A stretch of 12,931 nt of DNA, from NCBI GenBank assembly GCA_002311865.1, contig DBZV01000174.1, positions 1-12,931 on the forward strand, given 5' to 3'. Of the stretch, positions 1-6,809 are shown one piece after another (the first letter of the stretch is position 1; each line of letters opens with the position of its first letter). A model generated the notes under the pieces. That model was not told where the DNA came from. It worked only from the letters and a program-made list of their open reading frames with translations, and did not search any database. Source of the stretch: Dehalococcoidia bacterium UBA1151. GTDB lineage: Bacteria; Chloroflexota; Dehalococcoidia; Lucifugimonadales; Lucifugimonadaceae. Made by a program: the position numbers and the translations under genes.

Positions 1-42
1 GGTTTTTGGGGGGCAGGTCAACGTCACCAAACTGCCACGGCA

Positions 43-72
43 TTGAAAGTTTGGCAAGACCCAGGCTGTAAA
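43..72 (+). promoter_or_regulatory. Putative sigma-70-like promoter for xseA
   Basis: A -35-like TTGAAA lies at 43-48 (five of six matches to TTGACA). After an 18-base spacer comes a -10-like TGTAAA at 67-72 (four of six matches to TATAAT). Initiation about seven bases further on would fall near 79-80, right against the ATG at 82, giving an almost leaderless transcript. This agrees with the lack of a convincing Shine-Dalgarno sequence before that ATG. If the promoter is real, the TTG at 43 cannot be the start codon, since it is the -35 box. The call rests only on consensus matching and could be chance. Confidence 0.3.
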
Positions 73-81
73 GTGTCCGGG

Positions 82-1275
82 ATGACCTCCGAAACTCAGC
101 AGCAAACCTTCACCGTCACGCAGGTGAACGACTATATCAAGTCGTTCCTTGACGCCGACCCCAATCTGGCCGATATGTGGATATCGGCTGAAGTGAGCAG
201 CGCCCACACCGCTGGCTCCGGCCACAGCTACTTCACGCTGCGGGACGATAAGTCAGCGATCAGTTGCGTCATGTTCCGCGGCGGACGTGGTGTTGAGTTC
301 CTCAACGATGGTGCACAGCTGCTCGTCCACGGGCGCATCTCGTTCTACCAGGCGCGCGGCGATCTCCAGTTCTACGTCGATCTGGTTCGGCCGGACGGCG
401 TCGGCGCACTCCAGGCGGCATACGAAAAGCTCAAAGAGCAGCTCGCCAAAGAAGGCCTGTTCGACGTCGACCGTAAGCGCCCGCTGCCACGCTTCCCGCA
501 GCGGATCGGCGTGGTCACCTCCCCCACCGGCGCAGTCATCCAGGACATCATCAACGTTCTCTCTCGCCGATATCCACTGGCCGAAGTTATCGTCGCGCCA
601 ACGCAGGTCCAGGGCGAGACGGCCGCCCCGCTGATCGTCGATGCCATCGAACGCACAGATGCAGTCGACGATATCGACGTCATCATCGTGGCCCGCGGCG
701 GCGGCTCGCTCGAAGATCTCTGGGCGTTCAATGAGGAGTCAGTTGCGCGGGCAATATTCGCCACCAAAAAGCCGGTCATCAGCGCGATTGGGCATGAGAC
801 GGACACCACCATCGCGGACTTCGTTGCCGATGTCCGCGCGCCCACGCCGTCAGCCGCAGCCGAACTGGTGGCGCCGGACCGCCGGGAGTTGGCGATGGTC
901 GTCGCAAACCACTCGGAAGTGCTTATCGACGGCGTGAAGTACATCGTTGACGAGCGCAAGCGCGGCGTATCCCTCGCGGCTGATCGCCTCTCAGCAATGG
1001 CGCCCGACACGAAACGCCAGCGCCAGCAGATTGACGATCTCTTGCGGCTGGCGAAGGCGACAATCAACCACACCCTTGAGGTCAACGTGGAGCGGATTAC
1101 CGGCCTTCAGAATCAACTCCGGGCGCTGGGTCCAAGCGAGATATTGAACCGGGGCTACTCCATTGTCCGCGCATCAGAATCCGGCAAAGTGATCGGCTCA
1201 ACTGGCGACGCAAAACCGGGAGATCGACTGTGCATTACTGTCACTGACGGTGAGATAGAAGCCGACACGATTTAG
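82..1275 (+). CDS. xseA: Exodeoxyribonuclease VII large subunit XseA
   Basis: This is the large, catalytic subunit of exonuclease VII, a cytoplasmic enzyme that degrades single-stranded DNA to acid-soluble oligonucleotides and assembles with several XseB small subunits. The N-terminal ~100 residues are the OB-fold ssDNA-binding domain (FTVTQVNDYIKSFL, then WISAEVSS and SYFTLRDD). The central catalytic domain shows family hallmarks: GVVTSPTGAVIQDI, ARGGGSLEDLWAFNEE and SAIGHETDTTIADFVAD followed by RAPTPSAAAELV. The C-terminal part is helical and ends with the usual LNRGYSIVR segment. From the ATG at 82 the protein is 397 residues, near the family norm of about 400-450. An in-frame TTG at 43 would add 13 residues without homology-like character and overlaps a possible -35 box, so 82 is preferred. 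xseB follows 77 bases downstream. Confidence 0.96.
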   Translation: MTSETQQQTFTVTQVNDYIKSFLDADPNLADMWISAEVSSAHTAGSGHSYFTLRDDKSAISCVMFRGGRGVEFLNDGAQLLVHGRISFYQARGDLQFYVDLVRPDGVGALQAAYEKLKEQLAKEGLFDVDRKRPLPRFPQRIGVVTSPTGAVIQDIINVLSRRYPLAEVIVAPTQVQGETAAPLIVDAIERTDAVDDIDVIIVARGGGSLEDLWAFNEESVARAIFATKKPVISAIGHETDTTIADFVADVRAPTPSAAAELVAPDRRELAMVVANHSEVLIDGVKYIVDERKRGVSLAADRLSAMAPDTKRQRQQIDDLLRLAKATINHTLEVNVERITGLQNQLRALGPSEILNRGYSIVRASESGKVIGSTGDAKPGDRLCITVTDGEIEADTI

Positions 1276-1352
1276 GTGACAGCGCCGTCGCCAGGACGGG
1301 GCAACTCGTGAGTAGAATGTGCGCAGACAACACACGTTGAGTAAGGCAGACC

Positions 1353-1619
1353 ATGACCGAGCAGTCAGACAGGCCCGAATCTAAAGCCAAAAATGGTTCC
1401 TTTGAACAGGCATTCGAGCAGCTTGAGCAGAGCGTGCGGAAGCTTGAGGCCGGCCAACTATCTCTGGCTGAGGCAACGGATCTTTTTGAGGAAGGCATGA
1501 AGCTGGCGAAGCGCTGCAATGAGTTGCTCTCCACCACAGAACTTCGTGTGAGCCGTCTCCAGACCGCGTTCGCAGAGCAGATGCGCCTGGTTGACGACGA
1601 CTTCGAGGCGGAGGAGTAG
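1353..1619 (+). CDS. xseB: Exodeoxyribonuclease VII small subunit XseB
   Basis: This is the small subunit of exonuclease VII, a short helical protein that binds the XseA C-terminal region and is needed for a functional complex. The 88 residues fit the family length (about 70-90). The characteristic core is clear: SFEQAFEQLEQSVRKLEAG, then LSLAEATDLFEEGMKLAKRC, then a third helix ELRVSRLQTAF. The first ~15 residues are polar and probably disordered; the tail is acidic (DDDFEAEE). The ATG at 1353 is preceded by an AAGG at 1343-1346, a plausible ribosome binding site. The gene lies 77 bases after xseA, with no obvious terminator between, so the two are probably co-transcribed. The GTG of the next gene lies two bases past its stop codon. 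Confidence 0.95.
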   Translation: MTEQSDRPESKAKNGSFEQAFEQLEQSVRKLEAGQLSLAEATDLFEEGMKLAKRCNELLSTTELRVSRLQTAFAEQMRLVDDDFEAEE

Positions 1620-1621
1620 CT

Positions 1622-2737
1622 GTGGGCGCCCCCAAGAGACGTAGACAACCCGGCCGGGCAAGGCCACCGGGAAGGCCGGGGCAGCCCGGAGCGCCCAGAC
1701 GACCCGGACAAGCTCCGCCAGGGCGGCAAGTCCGACCTCCTCAGACGCCCTCTGGTCAAGCCATGCCAGCGCAGCCCCGGCGAACTCGGAGAATAGTGCG
1801 GCATCGGACGATCAGGGTGCGCCGTCGGCGGGGAGTAACCAGGCTCGCGGGAGAAGCCAAGGCTTCGCAAGGTCCAGTTTCGCAGGGTCCAGTTGAACAA
1901 CTCGTCCCCGACGGTGACATGTCGCAAATCAACCCGAATCAGACTGAACCGCTGTCCATGGGATGGGTCTCCTCTGGCGGTGGCGAAGGCTCAATGGGCA
2001 TGCTTGAGGCCACCGTTGACGCCATTGAACTGGGCAACCTCAATGCCTACATCGAATTCCTCTTCGTCAACCGTGACCCAGGACAACGGGCAGCTACCGA
2101 CGAATTTATGAACTACGCCACCGCCCACGGCATCGAAGTCATCACACTCTCCTCCTACCAGTTCAGAAAAGAACGAAGCGCTGTTCCGTGGGAGCAGCTT
2201 CGTGAGATGTTTGATGAAGAGGCCGCGAAGAAGCTGACGAAGTTCAATCCCAAGATCGTGATTGCCGCCGGCTACATGCTTATAGCCCCGCTGCTGTGCG
2301 AGCGGTTCAAGATGATCAACATACATCCAGCCCTGCCAGGCGGCCCAATCGGCACCTGGCAGGATGTGACCTGGGCTCTGATCGACCAGAAAGTTACTGA
2401 GTCTGGCGTGATGATGAATATCGCGACCAAAGAGGTCGATGCTGGCCCGGTACTCAGCTACTGCCGGTACCCCATAACCGGCGTCGATCTGGACTGGATG
2501 TGGTTCCGAGCACGGGAGGAAAGCGCGGCGGCGATCAAAGAACGGGAAGGCGAACGCAACCCTCTCTTCATGGCCCTCCGAGAACTGGGCCTCCCACGCG
2601 AGCGCCCGCTACTTGTTGAGACGCTAAAGGCGATCACCGGCGGAGAGATAAATCCAAATAATCCTGCCGCTACCCCACTAGATCTCACGTTGCAGGTAGA
2701 GATGGCGCTGACGCCTGATGATGAAGAGAGTGAGTGA
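1622..2737 (+). CDS. GART-fold formyltransferase-like protein with basic Pro/Arg-rich N-terminal extension
   Basis: The 371-residue product has two parts. Residues 1 to ~100 are low complexity, rich in Arg, Pro, Gly and Gln (PGRARPPGRPGQPGAPRRPG and RRTRRIVRHR), probably disordered and nucleic-acid-binding in character. Residues ~112-371 resemble the formyltetrahydrofolate-dependent formyltransferase fold of PurN: WVSSGGGEGSMGMLEATVDA at the N-terminus, KIVIAAGYMLIAPLL, then INIHPALPGG and VDAGPVLSYCRYPI. The three PurN catalytic residues appear kept as N233, H235 and D273, with near-identical spacing (38 versus 36 residues between His and Asp in E. coli PurN). Several surrounding positions differ, so the natural acceptor may not be GAR. 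The GTG start is chosen because a strong GGAGGAG lies five bases upstream, inside the end of xseB. An in-frame ATG at 1919 would give the core alone but has only a poor ribosome site. Coupling to xseAB is likely. Confidence 0.8.
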   Translation: MGAPKRRRQPGRARPPGRPGQPGAPRRPGQAPPGRQVRPPQTPSGQAMPAQPRRTRRIVRHRTIRVRRRRGVTRLAGEAKASQGPVSQGPVEQLVPDGDMSQINPNQTEPLSMGWVSSGGGEGSMGMLEATVDAIELGNLNAYIEFLFVNRDPGQRAATDEFMNYATAHGIEVITLSSYQFRKERSAVPWEQLREMFDEEAAKKLTKFNPKIVIAAGYMLIAPLLCERFKMINIHPALPGGPIGTWQDVTWALIDQKVTESGVMMNIATKEVDAGPVLSYCRYPITGVDLDWMWFRAREESAAAIKEREGERNPLFMALRELGLPRERPLLVETLKAITGGEINPNNPAATPLDLTLQVEMALTPDDEESE

Positions 2738-2834
2738 CAAATACGCCAACTGAAGCCTGGTTCTGGAGATTGGGTGCGGGCAACTTGTCCGTGAGGAAAC
2801 GCGATATCCGCGATCTCTTCCGCCCAGGTCTTCT

Positions 2835-3764
2835 ATGGCTTGGCTCACCATGAAATATTGCTATGCGCCACGTCGGCAGGCCGCGTTTCCGGACGTTTTT
2901 GAAACGTGGACAGCCACTCCAGATCAGCACACAGACGCGTTCTTGAAACGCGTCGCAGACACGGGATATGACGGCCTGGAAATTGGGGCTGTTACGTTTG
3001 ATGCTGCGGGTTCAGATTCCGCGGTTGTCGAATTTTCCGACCGGTTGCGGGAAAGAGGCACGCCCTGTGTTGTTGTGCGTGCCGGGGGGTCGTTGCTGGA
3101 AGCCAAAACTGCCGCAATCAACCGTGACGTGCTGGATCGATCGCTCCACTATGCGAGGTTGATTGGGGCGCGGGTGGTCACCGGAAATATGATGGCCCCA
3201 CCGCGTAACTACCGCATGGGCGGCGATCCCTGGGGCAGGCCAACGGCGCAAGACGCCAGCCGCAGCGCCAGAATTTATCTCTTCGAACGCCTGGCTGATG
3301 ACCTGCGAGCGGCCTCAGATGTCGCGGCTGAAAATAGCATCACCGTGTCCCTTGAATTACATCAACAGTCGCCGGTGGACAATTCATGGTCGGCAAAGCT
3401 GATTCACGATCTTGTCGATCGCACAAATTTCGGCATTAACGCCGATCTCGGCAACATCCTCTGGAACTACGATGAGCCTGAAGAGACGGCGGAGGAAGCT
3501 GTTGATGTGATCGGGCCGATCTCGGTCTACTGGCACTGCAAGAACGTGGTGCGGGTGAACCATCCGGAGAATCAGCGAACGGTTGCGTGGAAGGTTTCGC
3601 TGGCGCAAGGCGAGATGGACTACCGGTACCTGATGTCATCAATGATCGGAAGCGGCTACGACGGTTACATCGCGATCGAAGGTGGCCGAATTGGCGATCA
3701 GTGGCATATGGACACCACCAGCCTTGCGTATCTGAAATCTCTGGAACGAGAAATGGCGGAATAG
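2835..3764 (+). CDS. Sugar phosphate isomerase/epimerase-type TIM-barrel protein
   Basis: This 309-residue protein belongs to the xylose-isomerase-like TIM-barrel superfamily (AP_endonuc_2 type), whose members isomerise or epimerise sugars, keto-sugars and inositol derivatives using a divalent metal. The expected metal ligands occur in order at the ends of successive strands: E174 in VSLELHQQ, D204 in GINADLGN, H234 in VYWHCKN and E282 in GYIAIEGGR. The first barrel strand and helix are visible as TGYDGLEIGAV. No signal peptide is seen, so it is cytoplasmic. The ATG at 2835 has a modest AGG at 2826-2828; an in-frame ATG at 2850 is possible but lacks a ribosome site. It follows the formyltransferase gene after 97 bases and converges on an SDR gene. 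The substrate cannot be read from the sequence; other metal-dependent activities of this fold, including dehydratase or endonuclease, are less likely but not excluded. Confidence 0.88.
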   Translation: MAWLTMKYCYAPRRQAAFPDVFETWTATPDQHTDAFLKRVADTGYDGLEIGAVTFDAAGSDSAVVEFSDRLRERGTPCVVVRAGGSLLEAKTAAINRDVLDRSLHYARLIGARVVTGNMMAPPRNYRMGGDPWGRPTAQDASRSARIYLFERLADDLRAASDVAAENSITVSLELHQQSPVDNSWSAKLIHDLVDRTNFGINADLGNILWNYDEPEETAEEAVDVIGPISVYWHCKNVVRVNHPENQRTVAWKVSLAQGEMDYRYLMSSMIGSGYDGYIAIEGGRIGDQWHMDTTSLAYLKSLEREMAE

Positions 3765-3814
3765 AAAAGACGCCGTGGAATCCTGGCGGATGGGCGCGCT
3801 CGAGGTTCGCGATG

Positions 3815-3849
3815 GGATTCGATCGTTAGCGTTCAGTAGCGTCGAATCC
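3815..3849. terminator. Stem-loop between convergent genes, possible bidirectional transcription stop
   Basis: An 8-bp perfect stem (GGATTCGA at 3815-3822 with TCGAATCC at 3842-3849) continues, after one bulged T at 3823, into five more pairs (CGTTA at 3824-3828 with TAGCG at 3837-3841, one being a T-G wobble). The loop is eight bases, GCGTTCAG. It sits in the 94-base gap between two convergent genes, the usual place for a shared terminator. There is no T-run on either strand, so it is not a textbook intrinsic terminator. Confidence 0.4.
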
Positions 3850-3858
3850 ACACCCCAG

Positions 3859-4695
3859 CTACCACATCACCCCGCCGCCGGTATTAATGTCCTGCCCTGT
3901 CATACTGGCCGAGTCATCAGAGGCTAAGAATACGGCTAGCGAAGCAGCATCCTCTGAGCCTGAACTCTTGTCAGCGAACCCTTCGTCGGCAAGCCAGCGG
4001 CCGGCAAGCACGGCTCTTTCGTTATGTTGCCGCTCCATAAATCGCGTGCGGAAATCTTCTTCGTCAAAGGGCTTATTCAGGTACCCCGCTCTTTCGCGCG
4101 CCAGTTCCAGGCTTCGCTCCTCGTGTTGGCCAGGACAGATGGCGTTGACGTTGATGTTGTACTGACCAACATCGACAGCCAGGGTCCGGGTAAAACCGAT
4201 CACGCCCATTTTCGAGGTCGCATAAGGCGCTCGATGGGAGAGCGGCTGTTTGCCAGTTGGGGAACTGAAATTGATGATCTTGCCGTACCGCTTTTCAGTC
4301 ATCACGGGTAGCACGGCTTTCGAGCATAGGAAGAGCGAATCAAGGTTAACCTCAAGCGTCCGTTTCCACTCAGCTAGAGTCATGTCCCACACATCTTTGG
4401 TTGGTCCAGCAATGCCAACGACATTGGCAAGGATGTCTACCGTGCCGAATTGTCTCAGCGTTTCCTCGACCATCGCGTTAACCTGATCTTCGTTGGAGAC
4501 ATCGGTCTGGAAGCAGATCACCTGGCCGCCCGCCTCTCTGATCTTCGAACCCACCTGCTCTTCCAGCACCTCAACCGGTACAACATCGCAGATGGCGACA
4601 GCGGCGCCCTCTTTTGCAAATCGCCGTGCAACGGCTTCGCTGTGTCCCCGAGCGGCACCGGTGACGATGGCCACTTTTCCATCCAATTTCCCCAT
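3859..4695 (-). CDS. Short-chain dehydrogenase/reductase with altered glycine motif
   Basis: This 278-residue protein is a classical-type SDR, an NAD(P)-dependent alcohol/ketone oxidoreductase. It shows the Rossmann start VAIVTGAARGHSEAV, D37 at the end of strand 2 (typical of NAD preference), D65 in TDVS, active-site N118, S144/S145 and the Y158-x-x-x-K162 pair in PYATSK. Two positions are unusual: the last glycine of TGxxxGxG is serine (S19), and NNAG reads NVVG (91-94). The segment between ICPG and the C-terminus is longer than usual, giving 278 rather than ~250 residues, which suggests an extended substrate lid. The protein ends in TGQDINTGGGVMW, an SDR-like C-terminus. The ATG at 4695 is preferred, as AGGAG (4707-4711) precedes it by 11 bases; an upstream in-frame GTG at 4707 overlaps that ribosome site. 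Only 18 bases separate it from the hydrolase stop, so co-translation in one operon is likely. Confidence 0.92.
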   Translation of the reverse strand: MGKLDGKVAIVTGAARGHSEAVARRFAKEGAAVAICDVVPVEVLEEQVGSKIREAGGQVICFQTDVSNEDQVNAMVEETLRQFGTVDILANVVGIAGPTKDVWDMTLAEWKRTLEVNLDSLFLCSKAVLPVMTEKRYGKIINFSSPTGKQPLSHRAPYATSKMGVIGFTRTLAVDVGQYNINVNAICPGQHEERSLELARERAGYLNKPFDEEDFRTRFMERQHNERAVLAGRWLADEGFADKSSGSEDAASLAVFLASDDSASMTGQDINTGGGVMW

Positions 4696-4713
4696 AAAGA
4701 ATTTCACTCCTGA

Positions 4714-6696
4714 TTATCTTGCTGGAACAGCCTCTTCAACTCTCGTGACATGGTCCCAGCGCTCAGCGGCGATATCAATCATCGCCTCCAGGTCCTCGGC
4801 AAGCGCGTACCGGGCTTCGATGAGCGCCTCACCCGCCCTTCGAACGGCAGTTAAGTACGCATCCCGGCTGAGATATCGCTCCTCGATGGACCTCCGTGGA
4901 TCGCCTGAGCGGTCGCGCTCTTCGGCCGTTTCCGGGAAGAAAATGCTCCAGCCCGCCATGGGAATCTGCTGCTCTGGCGACCCTGTGTTGCCGCCGCGCC
5001 GATTCCACCCGGTGTGCGTCGCAACCGGAACACTGACGTCCGGCATTCTGATGCCTGCAACCTCATTGCCATCCTCATCCACCGCCGCTACGTAGTGCGT
5101 GTACGTCTCACCCTCAACCGCTGGCCAACGCCCTACTCCGCGATCGGCATCTGGCCCCACATCCACGGTCCGCACAATGAACAGTCGGTTCGGGTCCGGC
5201 CCTTGAACGCCCGGAATCGCGGCCAGCGCATCAAGCGCCACCTTCGGCCGCATCGCGGTTCCGTCGTCGATGCGCGGATGCGAGCTTGCTGGCGGCTCGA
5301 CGCCGTTGACCACCCACCGATCCATGTTGATGAGCGATGCCCGCAGCAGCGGCGTGTAGTCCATCACCCCTGACGGATACGCTCCCTCGCTTTTATCAGC
5401 CGGACTAATCGTCTGCTGAGGGAAGTGGCCCGCACCATGCTGGGCGCTGGCGAAGTGGTAGATCCGAGCCTCGGGAGCACCGGGAATATCCTTGCCTGTC
5501 GCCGGGTCGATATGTGCGAAAGAAGCATCACCGCGCCAGTACTCGGCAGAGCTATTCGTGTAAATAACCTTCGGGCAATCACCCTGGCTGCGCAGCCGAT
5601 CAAGAAGGCCACTATTCGACTCAGTCAGCGGGTCATGAGTCGACTCATCGGCAAACGGGAACTTGTGCCCGAATGTGGGCGTGGCCTGATCCGACGGCTG
5701 TCCGAATCGGAAGTTGAACTGGCCGCGTCGCGCTCCGGCAACATGCGGCAAGATGCCATCGTAGGCAGACTGACCATCCTCGCCAACATTCAAGCCGAAG
5801 TAGATGTACTCCCGCAGCATCCGCCCGGTCTGTGACACGCCCCACACATACGCAGCAGCAAATTCGCCAGGCGTCGGGTTGTGTTCCGACGGTGCCTTCA
5901 GGAACAGCGAGACATCTCGAACCGCCAGATGCCCCACGCCCACCACGGGAGCGCGGTTGGTGGTGTAGGTGACGTAATAGTACTTGCCCGGCTCGAACCC
6001 ATCCGCCATATGGATATACTCGGCATCCGCCACCACGCCAATCGAGGTCTCGCGACCAAACTGCCACTTATCGCGCGGGATAACAACGTACGGGCCGTCC
6101 TCCCACTCCCGCACCGTTAGCTTGACGCCCGCTTCTTCAAGATCTGCGACCGGATATGGCCGATGGATGCGATTCGCCAGCAGATATGTTGTCTGAAGTT
6201 CGTTGGGGCGAAACTCCACTATCGTCTGACCCGACACTGACTCGTTGCCAGACATCGCCGGCGGGGCTTCAACTCCCATCAGCGCGTCGCTTCGATACAC
6301 ATCGTGCTGCCAGCCAATCGAGATAACGGTGAAGCCGTGCCGGAAGAGAAATCCATCGCCAGGATGAACGTCACGCGCAGGCTCCAGAGGGGGACCGCCA
6401 TTGAAGTTGGCCACTATCCGTCGACGACCCCGGTTCGGCAGTTCGACGAGAAGCCGCTGCGGCCCAACCGACGAATCGACAGGCTGGAGAATCGATAGAT
6501 CAGCTTCGAATCGCACGCGCCCATCTACATCGCGCGGCGCGAGTTCCAGATCGGTGATGAGCGCGTTCGCCGGATTGCTCGGATCAACCGCAAACGTGGC
6601 AACGCCATCGATCTGCTCGTACGGCCCCACATCCCCGAACGCCTGCCCGGCGTCGTAGGGCTTCCGATCATGGATATCAAACGCGATTATCGGCAT
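4714..6696 (-). CDS. Large alpha/beta hydrolase of the Abhydrolase_10 type
   Basis: The 660-residue product resembles the family of long alpha/beta hydrolase domain proteins (Abhydrolase_10). Substrates in this family are poorly defined, and an esterase or other ester/acyl-cleaving role is inferred. The likely nucleophile is S288 in the elbow WGVSQTGRMLREYIYFGLN, followed by YDGILPHVAGARRGQFNFRF, a stretch typical of the family. The N-terminal ~250 residues form beta-rich segments (LLVELPNRGRR, GFTVISIGWQHDVYR). Candidates for the acid and histidine of the triad lie in YTNSSAEYW and FASAQHGAGHF. No signal peptide or membrane segment is visible, so it is probably cytoplasmic. The ATG at 6696 has an AAGGGG ribosome site (6703-6708). 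A perfect 21-bp inverted repeat begins just upstream of that site. It is the central gene of a five-gene co-directional run, between two SDR genes. The substrate is unknown. Confidence 0.87.
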   Translation of the reverse strand: MPIIAFDIHDRKPYDAGQAFGDVGPYEQIDGVATFAVDPSNPANALITDLELAPRDVDGRVRFEADLSILQPVDSSVGPQRLLVELPNRGRRRIVANFNGGPPLEPARDVHPGDGFLFRHGFTVISIGWQHDVYRSDALMGVEAPPAMSGNESVSGQTIVEFRPNELQTTYLLANRIHRPYPVADLEEAGVKLTVREWEDGPYVVIPRDKWQFGRETSIGVVADAEYIHMADGFEPGKYYYVTYTTNRAPVVGVGHLAVRDVSLFLKAPSEHNPTPGEFAAAYVWGVSQTGRMLREYIYFGLNVGEDGQSAYDGILPHVAGARRGQFNFRFGQPSDQATPTFGHKFPFADESTHDPLTESNSGLLDRLRSQGDCPKVIYTNSSAEYWRGDASFAHIDPATGKDIPGAPEARIYHFASAQHGAGHFPQQTISPADKSEGAYPSGVMDYTPLLRASLINMDRWVVNGVEPPASSHPRIDDGTAMRPKVALDALAAIPGVQGPDPNRLFIVRTVDVGPDADRGVGRWPAVEGETYTHYVAAVDEDGNEVAGIRMPDVSVPVATHTGWNRRGGNTGSPEQQIPMAGWSIFFPETAEERDRSGDPRRSIEERYLSRDAYLTAVRRAGEALIEARYALAEDLEAMIDIAAERWDHVTRVEEAVPAR

Positions 6697-6711
6697 TTCA
6701 GTCCCCTTGCC

Positions 6712-6775
6712 AGTTGTGTGGTCTCAAAAAGGGCCTTTCGAGGGCCTCAGGAAACCTTTTTGAGACCACACAACT
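6712..6775. repeat. Perfect 21-bp inverted repeat in the SDR-hydrolase intergenic gap
   Basis: The arms at 6712-6732 and 6755-6775 are exact reverse complements (left arm begins AGTTGTGTGGTCTC; right arm ends GAGACCACACAACT). They enclose a 22-base loop that can itself fold through TTTC/GAAA and GAGG/CCTC. The element sits in the 113-base gap between two co-directional minus-strand genes and stops about four bases short of the hydrolase ribosome site. No T-run follows either arm, so it is not a standard terminator. It may be an mRNA processing or attenuation hairpin, an operator, or a small non-autonomous repeat element. No clear target-site duplication flanks it, and no second copy was seen in the window. 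Confidence 0.9.
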
Positions 6776-6809
6776 TTGTACCTCTTAGCTCAGTGTGAAC
6801 CTGAGGAGA

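Noticed and set aside
372..1085. Long minus-strand open frame (237 codons) antisense to xseA
   Set aside because: It lies fully inside xseA, whose protein motifs are unmistakable. The antisense product is Ser/Arg/Thr-rich with no recognisable domain, a pattern expected from GC-rich codon shadows.
1241..1927. Minus-strand open frame (228 codons) across xseB and the start of the formyltransferase gene
   Set aside because: It is antisense to xseB and to the low-complexity extension; the product is Ser/Pro/Arg-rich without domains. It does serve as a caution that the 1622-1919 extension is in skewed sequence.
3815..3849. tRNA-like T-arm sequence TCGAATCC
   Set aside because: The eight bases resemble a T-arm, but no acceptor stem, D-arm, anticodon arm or CCA end can be arranged around them; the stem pairs instead with 3815-3822.
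6700..6790. Insertion sequence or MITE with target-site duplication
   Set aside because: The inverted arms are perfect, but the flanks (CTTGCC and TTGTAC) share no clear direct repeat and there is no transposase remnant, so only an inverted repeat is claimed.
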